A stretch of DNA of 64,000 nucleotides. Origin: Hyphochytrium catenoides. Lineage: Eukaryota > Sar > Hyphochytriomycetes > Hyphochytriales > Hyphochytriaceae. This document shows, in pieces, positions 14,203 to 24,062 of the stretch. Location: contig FLMG01000261.1 of NCBI GenBank assembly GCA_900088475.1, forward strand, positions 85,561-149,560, in the 5' to 3' direction. The notes under the pieces were generated by a model that had not been told where the DNA came from, made no database searches, and saw only the letters and a list, made by a program, of their open reading frames with translations. Every line of letters starts with the position of its first letter. Position 1 is the first letter of the stretch. Position numbers and translations under genes: made by a program.

Positions 14203-17200
14203 CTAAGTGGGCGGTTTGGTATCCAAAGCTTTTGTTGGCATGACGGAAGCCTGAGAGGCGGTTTGTTTGCTATTGCCTTTGTCGGACTCAACGGGCCCTG
14301 CTGCGCTTTTAGCGCTACCTCCTAACTCAGGGGTTACGTCGCTGGCGCTAATAGGCTTACTTTCAGGCTTCTTTTCGGCAAAGATATCTTGGTGCGGGGA
14401 CGATGCGGCACTGAGAGACCTCGTAAAAACTTTCGCCCGATCAAGATCCTGTATCACCTCCTGATCAGCTCTGGCGCTGGATTAAGTGGAGTCTAAAGAA
14501 ATTTACCTGTAAGATCTTTGTCTCCAGTTCAGAGGCCGTAAGCACTATGTTTCTTTTGGACTTAAGCTTGCTTGGGTTGTACGCCACGAAAATTTGCAGC
14601 AGGAATGAGTTCTGCTCATCATACTCCAGCTAAAGGGCAACGTCGGAAGTGGTTAGCAGTGCCGAGGCAACCTCATGCCAATCTTGTCTACCTGTATTAT
14701 GGGGCGAGTAGCGCCCCATTCCCGTGCATCAGGCTCTTGCCAGACTACTCTGCAAATCCTGTTGCTGCCGTCAAAGATATGGCTCTCTTCCTGAATAAGA
14801 GTAATGGGATTTAGATCTGGTGCTTGCCCTATTGCTTGCTCCCTCTGTCGTCAAAATGACCCACCAAGAGTATTTTTCTCTTTTGTAAGGCGGACAGAGC
14901 CGCGATATCGATGGGGGTGAACCTCTTAACTTGGACGGTAACTTGCCCATACAGCGCCTCCCTGATAAGGCGGATGGCACTAAGTAACACGTAGCCAACC
15001 AATCCCCAAAATACCTGCAGATAGGAAATGCCCTCAAGTCAGAGCTGCTTCTCATTTGTTCGTAACGAATGCATCCTACTCACCATGTTCAGAATAAACC
15101 AGACCCCCGGCCCATTGACCAGGACTCCCTCTACGAAAGATTTCATCCAAGATGTGTTCACAACCGTCCAGTCTCCGGTTATCCTGTCTAAAATCTCAAA
15201 AGAAAGAGTGGCACTAAGGATGAACTGAAGTACTTCGAGAAGCCGATTACTTCGCTCTTGGGATTCAATCAAGCCCGACACGTTCCTAAGAACGGGAGTG
15301 TGAAACGAAGGTCATACGATCATCAGAATCTCACCCACGCACTTGCTGCCGAGCCTCGTCTCACCTTGTGTTCTCCTGTACTCTTTCAGCTACCTTCTGG
15401 CTTCGGATCTCTCCAACTTTCGTTTGTATATCGCGCAGCATTTCTAACTCACGCCGAGCACCACCTATTATTTTAAAGAGGTCCTTCGTCCTTCGAGCTA
15501 TTTTTTCTTGAAGGGACTAAGATCAGAAAGTGGACATGAGCTTGTGTTAATACCTACTAGGTACGACGACGGACTTCCCCGGCTGCACACAGTGGGTTTA
15601 CCTTCAGCTGTAACCTTTCGAAAAGTGCTCTTCCAGCCTGTTCTGCGGGCTCTGATGGGAGAGTAAAGTTTTCCTGAGATTCATCCAGATAGCCCAGAAC
15701 CTCTTCTAGCATTGTCGTTTGCTTGTCGAGGACAATGAGCTCTTGCCGTATCCTTTCCCAAAGTGAAGGATCGGTGTGAAAGTTTTCCAAATCTTTGCGG
15801 AGCTGTGTGCCATAAATTACACGATCCCGGTTAGCATCACTGAAAAGGTGACTTCTGTCCTCGGGGCTCGTACCTGCTTCATGTCGTCTAGCAGTATAAA
15901 CACACGGTTGTAGTAATTTCGGAGGAAGCTATCTAGAGCGACAAACTGCATATAGGCACAAAGTAGGGGTTCATGATGACGCGCGTTGGGCCCAGCTATC
16001 AATAGCCCATCTGCTCCAAAAACCAAGGTGTCATGCTCACTAATGTCATAGGACGCGCGGGTGTCCCCAATGACCTGTCAGTGGAAGTGTGGAAGTTAGC
16101 TACTGATAGAGCTGATCATGAACAGAGTTGTCACCACTTACCTGGCGAAGCTCGTTCTCATACTCTCCTTTGTCCATATACTCTTCAGCAGTCAGATGAG
16201 GATTGATCTCATTTGCAATTATCAGATTCATTTTGTTTCGCTTCAGAGCTTCACCGGAGAATATAAGCTCTAGCAGTTCTCTCTGGTGCGGAGAGATGAT
16301 GCTATCGATGATACGAGATGAGTCCGTCTGAACGTCCACCAGCAGTCTTGAAAGATGATCGAGGGACATGTTATCTTTGATCCTGTCCATTATGGCCTCA
16401 ATCTACATTAACGTTGACAGACATGTGAGAAGTTGATAGCCCAAGCCCCTGAAACAGCCTAGAAGGAAGGCCTTTATGGGAGCTACGCACCTGCATTCCA
16501 TAAAAGCAAGTACCCAAGCTGTTAATGTGGCAACCGAAGGTTTCTACTTGGACCACGCCTGGGGACTCAGGGAAGTGTATGTCAGCCTCAATGTTGATAT
16601 GCTCAGTTATTGAGTAGTCCAGAATGTGTATCTGGGTCATTCCCGGGTCAATCTGTACGTGAGTAGCTGGCGGTTCATAGGTAATCTTGGCAGTAAAGAA
16701 GCCCCCCTACGGTACCATGCAGAAGGCGCGGCGGTAAAGTGTATCACGTTAGCTACAATTGACCCCATGCGATATAAGAACCGAGCTCGCAGGGACATCG
16801 GCACTCACCTGCACTCTGTCAGCGGAACCCAAGTTCTCATTCAACTGGACCACTCGGTTAGGGCCGAAGGGGATGTACTCCCCCACGATGATTGAAACAG
16901 AGTTCAAAGTGATAACCTCATCTAACTCATCTCTTAGACTGCCCTGCGTACTTCCACACTCATGGGATCGGTGAGCATTACTTAGAGTTGGTCTGCCACC
17001 GTCACGGAGATGCTGCGGTATGTAGGCCGAGGAGACATAGGATACCGATTCAACATCCGTAATTGTTGAGATGCGCTGATAGCCAGTTTTCGGGTCGCCT
17101 AACCAGTAGCTTTCGCCATCCCATTCTATTTGCAGAAGATTGCGCGTCCCAGGAGCGAACACCTAAGGAGAACAAATGTTGTTATGATTCTCTGTGTGAC

Positions 17201-18055
17201 CGCAGTGTCTAGTCTCAAACCTAAAAGTCAGATAGGTCCAAGGCAACTTACAAGTTCTTGAACGGGTGCCTTGTCCTCTTTCCCGATTTTGGAGAGCAGG
17301 GCAAGTCCTTTCTCGGATATTTGGTAACAAGTCAGTGGGGTGTGAGACTTAGATGAGATCTTGAGCCCATTGAGCAGCTCTTCTTCACGAAGAAAGTCGA
17401 TGTCCGTTTTCCCTTCCTGGGTTAAGTTTATAAAGCGACGATGAAAGCCTATGAGCTCAGAGGCTGGCGCATAGTCGTAGTCGAAGACCTGCAGGGAGGG
17501 TAAATCAAATGCGAAGAAAAGACGAGGAAAGTCAGAACGAATCAATCTAGTAGGTCATCTCTTGTTTGTTGGCGAGACGAGTAGACCTGAGCGGTGATAC
17601 CCTCGTACAGCAAGACGAGCAGTGCGCTCTTTCGAAGCCATTCTTCCTTCTCATCGGCCGTGAAAGCGGGCTTCGAGTATAGAGACACCAGGTAAAGGAG
17701 CCGGTTCTGATTATCGGTAAGACCCTGCTCAAGCCGTGATAATATTAACGCGTCAACGAATATCAATGCTGAAAACGCTACAAAGAGAACTCGTACTGTA
17801 TCGCCGTCATCTTCATTTGCTCCAGAATTGTCCTCGTCTTCTTCTGGTTCCTCCTCTTCTCTCTGGTCATCTTGGTCGTCAACGGCCTTTGCCACCTCTT
17901 TCTTGGTCTATGCAGCAGCAAGGAGGATAAGCACCACGGAATGAGACATGATGAGACAGTAGTCTTAAAACGTAAAGAGATCAGTTTATAGCTGAGCCTC
18001 AGCAGATATCCTACAAGGGCCTTTTCCTGTCCTTTCGGCTTACCTCCTTTGGCAT
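14203..18055 (-). CDS. Conserved-looking 877-aa membrane protein, function unknown
   Basis: Thirteen exons join in phase: 18055-18044, 17907-17587, 17488-17252, 17162-16809, 16652-16491, 16402-16142, 16074-15874, 15802-15602, 15516-15365, 15285-15084, 15014-14865, 14629-14507, 14460-14203. The first coding exon is only 12 nt (MPKE). An acidic N-terminus (residues ~15-40) is followed by a hydrophobic segment (~42-60). A stretch at ~165-175 reads CYQISEKGLALL, like the wing of a winged-helix fold (inference). The centre is mixed alpha/beta. A Lys/Arg/Glu-rich coiled coil (~585-640) precedes two C-terminal hydrophobic segments (~650-720), and then a Ser/Lys/Pro-rich tail. I do not recognise the family. 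The exon 2 donor (GTCTAC, 17586) is weak but restores frame. The gene converges on the giant gene, with 113 bp between stops. Confidence 0.8.
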
Positions 18056-18074
18056 AATTTTTAAATTTGAAGTG

Positions 18075-18116
18075 CTAGGTCCTACCTCAGCGTCCCTAGG
18101 TCCTACCTCAGCGTCT
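18075..18116. repeat. Two tandem copies of a 21-bp unit upstream of the 877-aa protein gene
   Basis: The unit CTAGGTCCTACCTCAGCGTC plus one base occurs at 18075-18095 and again at 18096-18116, differing only in the last base. It lies 20-61 bp upstream of the start codon at 18055, in the likely promoter or 5' leader. It could be a duplicated protein-binding site or a slippage product. Confidence 0.8.
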
Positions 18117-20082
18117 CAACAAACAATGAGGAAATATCTGATATCAGGGCCCCTAACAAGCGAAGTCTCACCAACTATTAAACTTTCTTCAGTTTAGCCG
18201 ATAAGACACGGACTAACCACTCGGGAGGTGTGCGTTCAAGCCCGTCTGCGATTGTAGTGTAGCTCCTACTTGGCGGCGGCGGCGTCAGTCCGAATGGCTT
18301 CCAACCACGTTTTTCTTCCTTTGTGGCTATCAATCCCTTCGTTCTCTCTGCTACCAAGGCTGGAGGAGTTAGCAAGCACCAATGGAAGAAGGCTCATCGC
18401 TGGACCGCCACAGGCTCACTGCTCTAGGGAACTGCACTACAAAGAGTATTGGGTGGCACGGCATCGTCATCTCAATGTAACGGCCCTTCCTAGGTCTGTC
18501 ATCCCCCTGGTCAAAGAACCGCTAACCGCTATACGGGACGGTTGATGGGCTTTGTTCATGATCCATTATTCATGAAGTGGTAATCCATAACCTAACGACT
18601 GATCTTCATACATATCTACTACTTGACGTAGTAGAGTCTCCCGTGAGGTCGCCTTCTCTTCTTACTTGCTCTTTCCGTGGAGTTGGTGGGCTGTATGGAG
18701 GGATGACTATCTAAAAGTAGTGATGACTCCATCTAGGAATAAAATAGGATGGAACAGCGCAGAAGAAAATGAAGGTCTAGCAGCTGTTGTTGATAGTCAG
18801 CTCAAATTTGTGGCAAAAGGTCACAAAGTCAAGGAAGGGTAGCCACACGTGCAGACTAAAAGATACTGCAGAGAAATAGAAGATCACCACGTACCGTGTT
18901 GCTTGTCGGAGCTTTAAGCAAGATGCTTTTCATCTTCAACAAAAAATAAACTACCCTTCGTCGATGACGGAAATCAGCAGCTATGGAGACATATATAATG
19001 CTGGTGGCTACATGAAAGGAACGAACTCAATCATTATATTTTGATGAAGACCGTGCACAGCAATATTTTACATCTGGAAGATAGATAATGCGAGCTGTTC
19101 TTCTAAACTAGGCAGGTGTAGAGAATAGTTGAGCTAGTCGCCCTCCACTTATCAGAAGGAATCTTTTCAAATTTCTTGTTTTTATTATAAGAGTACAACG
19201 TAGAGGCTGCGGATCCTTTTTAACCATAGAGCATGTAAACGCTTTTCTCCCTTTGCCAACCACTCTTGTGTTCCTTGCATTCCTCCTGCTAGATCATCTC
19301 CATAGGTGGAAGGTGCGCGTCCTTATTCTTACTGGTTCTTGTAGTAGTAGTTTGCTTCCTTCTATTGCACCCACCTCCTGAGCCTGCGCTGCTCTTCTAA
19401 GCAGCTATAACATGAATCTCTTTCGCATCTCGTCTGATGCTTCAAGCTGGAAGAATACACTAGCTAGTGTTCTCTTGGGTAGTAGCATCAGAGTGGCGTG
19501 AAGCTCTTTGGCGCCGTTGAGTAATAAGATGGAGATCTAGTGAAGCAGATGATAAGATGGAGGCCTAGTGAAGCAGATGATAGAGTAGAGGTGTAGTCCA
19601 CGCTGTGATGCATTCACACAGCCACCATTTGCTTGGCACCCCGGTTTCTAGTCGATCTCAGCGGAGGACGGTTAAGCGGAACTAAAAGGATGAACGCACT
19701 GCCTACGTTGCCAATTCTTCCCTTTGCATGCCTCCTTATGCGAACGAGTTAGGATGTCTTTGAAAGCGAAAGAGCTGGTATGGTAGTGGTCGGACTCTCC
19801 AGCAACCTCAACATTCAGAGATCAAGAAGGACCATCAAAGCCATTGAGGGGCCCCTTCCGCTACTTCCACCCGCCTACCATACTTCATGAGACTAAATAG
19901 GCCTAAGGCCTGCCCCACCGTGCGACCTCAAAGCTTAGTCCATCCATGAACGCGTATCCGTTGGACAGCTTGTTAAGTGTCCCCTTAATGAGCACCGAGA
20001 GACTGCCTTTATTTATCATAAAAGACAGGACCGAAATAAGAGACCGACAACTTCCCTCCATTTATGCACCTTGGCGTCATAT
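18117..20082. other. Intergenic region, no supported gene
   Basis: No reading frame here shows family resemblance. The minus-strand frame 18178-18375 ends with a plausible segment (PPEWLVRVLSAKLKKV) and could be a terminal exon behind the CAG at about 18361, but no upstream exon could be found. The rest is AT-richer and stop-dense, with one short tandem repeat near 19.5 kb. Confidence 0.5.
19524..19581. repeat. Two tandem copies of a 28-bp unit
   Basis: The segment with core AAGATGGAGATCTAGTGAAG is repeated after 28 bp as AAGATGGAGGCCTAGTGAAG, followed in both copies by CAGATGATA. There are only two copies in non-coding sequence, so this is not a CRISPR array. Confidence 0.75.
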
Positions 20083-20896
20083 TTAGAGCTTTCCGCGGTT
20101 TCCAGTCTTCTTCTGGCCGCGCTGGGGAAGATTCTTTTGAACCGACTTAGTTGCCTTTGTGTCAACCTTCGATCTGGCTGCAGCCTGTGCCTTCTTGGCA
20201 GCCTTGATCTCCCTATAACGGTGTTTGTGAGCCCTTCTTATCAGAGAGGAATTCGCTACTAGGTCGAATCGTGCTTACTTCAGAGCAGCTTCCCGAGCAG
20301 CGGCGCGAGCCTCAGGCTTCTGGTTACGTCTGGACTTGATCTGATAACGATAGTGTTGAGAACCACACCTCTGTGTAAAAGTTTCACTTGTGCTACATAC
20401 CTCATCCACAGATGCACCAACAATGGCCTTTTGGCTCTTCACGGTTCTGCGGTTCTTACGCCTGTGAACCTCCTCAACCTGGAGCCAAAGACCACTTGAA
20501 TACCACCATTCTTAAGCTAGATCATTGTCAACGCTTATACCTTGCCCTTCTTGTTCATACGGCGCCATGCCTGGGTCCAGGTAAGCTTTGCAGGCTTGAT
20601 CCTCTGTAGATACAGGGACTTAGCCTTGCTATTGATGAGGATGACTACCTGGCCATCCCTGCGAGCAAGGCGGATGCCATGCCCAGGATAGATACGGAAC
20701 TCCGTAAAGGCGCAACCTTCAGTCCTGCGGAGCGCAAGTTAGGACAACTCAATGCATCCCCAAGCAGGCATTTGATCTTCCACTGAAGTATTAGAGCTAT
20801 AGGAGTACGAGCTGCAGGCTAAGCCAACTTCTAACAATACGGGTCGCATCAAGCTATGCTTCATTCCATGTACAGCCATACTTACTTGATAACCAT
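20083..20896 (-). CDS. RPL24: 60S ribosomal protein L24 (eL24)
   Basis: This is a structural protein of the cytosolic large ribosomal subunit. Five exons join in phase: 20896-20886, 20724-20541, 20478-20401, 20340-20279, 20212-20083. The first coding exon is only 11 nt (MVIK begins there). The protein starts MVIKTEGCAFTEFRIYPGHG and continues with the eL24 signatures KSLYLQRIKPAKLTWTQAWR and NRRTVKSQKAIVGAS. The C-terminus is rich in Ala, Lys and Gln and ends at TAA 20085-20083. Length is 154 aa, as expected for eL24. The MVIKTE start and the FTEFRIYPGHG form resemble stramenopile sequences as I know them. The gene is divergent from the dynactin gene, and the 723 bp between them must hold both promoters. 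Confidence 0.96.
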
Positions 20897-21619
20897 GGTG
20901 CTTAGTCTTGGAGGGTACAAATGCCAATGGCTAAATCTGCAGTCTCTGCTGGCTGGTTCGCGAGCTCTGTCAGAGAACAAAGTTTGCGTGACCAATGAAG
21001 TCTGGCGCTTAGCGCCGCCTACCGCAATAATATGCGGCATCAACAAGAAGTATCGGAAAGGACAAACAGCGTACCGCGGACGTAGTAATGCTGTGGCTTC
21101 CAATGGTGGGGAAGGGATTGCTCTTACTTCCTTGTCGTTACCAGACCCCATCTATTTCTGATATCAAAAAAGATATATTAGGAATAGCAAGTAATATTCG
21201 TGCCTTCTTATGAATAACGTCTTGTTGATACCTATCCAGTTACTGTACTTTGTCGAGATTTGATCTTGCCCGTGAAGATCCAGTGTTGTGTCATACACTC
21301 ATAGTCTCTGTCAAGGTTTGTGAAGATCTACTGGTGAACAACAACGCGCTTGGTACGAGTAGATATTTGGAGTTTTGCTGAGTATTTTGAGCTGCGTAAT
21401 AAGCTTCAAGATCTTCTATAAGACCTTAAATTAACAGCTTCTCCGTTCTCTTGCTCACAGCTCAAGAACTCCCTTCTGCTACCTCCTCTGAGGCTGCCTT
21501 TCCAGTATCTGCCCCTCCTATCGACGACACGGAATGCAACTCCCACTCCTGACCGGCGACTGCGCGCACTTTCCTTCTTGGCGGGCTCTCTAAGCAAGCT
21601 CCTCAGACGCCAGCTTGCA
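20897..21619. other. Divergent intergenic region between RPL24 and dynactin 6
   Basis: This stretch carries the 5' leaders and promoters of the two divergent genes. The frames in it are stop-bounded and show no recognisable protein. I see no clear TATA box. Confidence 0.55.
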
Positions 21620-22141
21620 ATGTCAGTTAAGATATCTCCAACAGCCACCGTCTGCAAGGAGGCGGAGTTACTTGGATTTGTCTCTGTTGGCCCAAAGACA
21701 ATCATCCATCCGAAGTGCGTTATCCATGCCAAGAACGGTCCGATCGTTATCGGAACCGAGAATGTTTTTGAAGAAAGAGTCGTGATAGTCAATGAGCGTC
21801 CGGAGCCAATGGTTATTGGCAATGGTAATCTCTTTGAGGTTGATGCTCGGGTCGTGTCTACCACCGTGGGAGATGGTAACTGTGTTGAGCCTAAAGCATC
21901 CATTAAGGACAGTACCATCACCAACGGCTGCGTTGTTGGTGCGACCGTGGAGCTTGATGCTGGAACCATCGTGGAAGAAAATGTAGCGATTGTAGCTACG
22001 AGCAACGGCCAACTGCTAAAGCATGAGAAGTCTGACTTCGCCCAAGAAATTCACATATCTATTATGAAGCACTACGTGGACATTATGGGAGATAGAGATA
22101 GCAGGCGTTTTCTAGGGTTATTTCACACGCTGCAGACATAA
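21620..22141 (+). CDS. DCTN6: Dynactin subunit 6 (p27), left-handed beta-helix protein
   Basis: This is a component of the pointed-end complex of dynactin, the dynein activator that links motors to membranes. It is a single exon of 173 aa starting MSVKISPTATVCKEAEL. The sequence shows hexapeptide-repeat periodicity with the family landmarks VSVGPKTIIHPKCVI, GPIVIGTENVFEERV, VIGNGNLFEVDARV and VGDGNCVEPKASI, then a C-terminal helix (IMKHYVDIM). Length is close to the ~190 aa of animal p27. The open frame extends back to 21578 without ATG, so the first ATG at 21620 is taken as the start. The absence of introns contrasts with its neighbours. A bacterial-type gamma-carbonic-anhydrase-like protein is the main alternative, but the FEERV..NERP segment favours dynactin. 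Confidence 0.88.
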   Translation: MSVKISPTATVCKEAELLGFVSVGPKTIIHPKCVIHAKNGPIVIGTENVFEERVVIVNERPEPMVIGNGNLFEVDARVVSTTVGDGNCVEPKASIKDSTITNGCVVGATVELDAGTIVEENVAIVATSNGQLLKHEKSDFAQEIHISIMKHYVDIMGDRDSRRFLGLFHTLQT

Positions 22142-24062
22142 GGCTACGCTGCTGCTAAAGCACACCAACCTTTGCGCCCAGCACATTGTGCGATCTCCCG
22201 ATGTACGTGACAGAGCCTCGCTGCCATTTAGATATATCTACTGTCGTCCATCCCGTGACAAGATAGAGAGAAGCAGTAAGCTACTATGCTACGTGGGCTC
22301 TCACCAATCACCAAACTGCTGCTTCAACTTGGCGCCTTTGCACCGTGGACTTCGTGCTGGTCTTCGTTGACGGATGCTGGACTATCCTGACCCGCAGCCA
22401 GCGTACAATGCCGAGGAGGACTGATACCCCCAGTCCAAAGTAGGTCTATCGCGTGACCGTAGTCGCAACAACTTTAAGCAGCAGATACGAACCGAATCCT
22501 AGAGTCAAGTTATCGGCTTAGTGTTTCTCTCAAGTCCGGAAGAGCTTTGTCTTCGGAAATTCAAAGGCTTGAATAATAGAGGTTGGAAGTGATGATCGAC
22601 GACAGCGCAGTGAGAGCATCGGGCTGGCAAAGGCAGCAACAAACACCAGATATAGCATCGGCTGCAGTTGTTGCTCTAAGCTGTATCCTTTAGCCGGAAG
22701 AGGGAGTCGACCTCCCTTGTAGGAAATGACAGCGCTAAAAGCTTATACATGCTGCCCGTAATATAACAGCGTACCAGGCGCCCACTGCTCGTTTGAGGTT
22801 TCCTTGTTCTAGCAGGCTCGACTCTTCCTTCAGCTCCCCAAATTTTGCAATCATCTCAGTGGTAACCCTGCTACCGTCATATATTTGTCGTCGCCTCTTG
22901 CCGCCTATCATCGCTCAACCACTATGGACGGAGAGTAAACGTAGGCATCTGGGATCAACAAGTGGACGGCCACCTCCCTCACCCATCCCACATTGTATAC
23001 AGCAACCATCTCCTACTTGAGAAGCTCAATCTTCACTGTAAGGTCCTTTTACCGCTGATCAACCAAGGATTAGGAATGTGTGCTTCACGATTCCTTCAGG
23101 GCAGCTCTTGTTGAAGGCTCGGCCTTCTACGCTCATGGGTACAACGTATTATCATGGGGGTTACGCCTGCTCTAACAGTAGCCAAGGTCCAATGAAAAGA
23201 CAGCCACTTGGGTTGTACCCCTTACACTCTTAAGCCAGCCTTCTTCAACCACCCTTATGTATGGATCCTATTCGAGCAATGTTCGCAAAGTACTCAATAA
23301 GAGGGGATCGTCGAAGGATTAAAAATCAACGCGACGAACTTTCTTATTTTGGCTTTGTTCGGCCATTTGAAAGTAGCCAGTGTAGAAGAGCGATCATCAG
23401 TGTCGCAACATGTTATGCTAGGGTGGTGGTTCTCGCCAATGCTTTATATTGTTTCACTGTCGTCCATCGGCTGCTTTCGTTGTCCGTCATTTGTGCTCGC
23501 CTTCAAAGCATAACCATCATCTGCTTCCGTACTGCACCATACTGGCTAGGTTCCCGAGACCGGCTAGACATGTTGTGATATTCCGGTGCCTTACTAGCTG
23601 TGATATGTAATAGCACTCCCCGTTAGCTTTTTGTTGGCTTCGGGCACTGTCTCTTCTTCACAATAAAAGAGGACACCAATCGTCGATCGTATTCTTCTCC
23701 TCGCGTAGGCGTTTGGTAGGAGGTCATTTCTCCATAATCTTGTGCTACCTCGGCACAACGAACGGCGAGAAACATTGTGCTAAGAAGAGAAGATATTAAC
23801 TCCTGGTGATGAGCAGGAAGATTATCGGGCAATCAGCTAGAAGGGATCAGCCGCAACAGCGCCCTAAGCATATGATGACGGTATTATGGAGGTGGTGGTA
23901 GCGACGACTACAAGTCTTTCGAAGCACTCGAAGCCCATGGTCACAGCCGCGAGAACGAGGGTTTGCATCGTCCTAAGGCCACCGCCGGTCGTCCATCGCG
24001 CCCGACGGCATATCGGTGACTTCACCACTAGTCCGCTAAGTGACGCCTCAAATATTCCCAAT
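22142..24062. other. Intergenic region, no supported gene
   Basis: Short frames occur on both strands (for example 22793-23020 and 23623-23832), but none has a recognisable domain, and no set of frames could be joined by splice sites. The 3' untranslated regions of the flanking convergent genes must lie here. Confidence 0.5.

Noticed and set aside
17907-17949. Apparent signal peptide MSHSVVLILLAAA upstream of the 877-aa protein
   Set aside because: The frame meets TAG immediately. The same TAG serves as the splice acceptor of an intron whose upstream exon is MPKE, which keeps the phase.
18178-18375. Minus-strand frame ending PPEWLVRVLSAKLKKV
   Set aside because: The ending looks protein-like, but no start codon or upstream exon could be joined to it, so it is only mentioned in the intergenic entry.
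19524-19581. Direct repeats as a CRISPR-like array
   Set aside because: There are only two contiguous copies with no spacers, in a eukaryotic genome.
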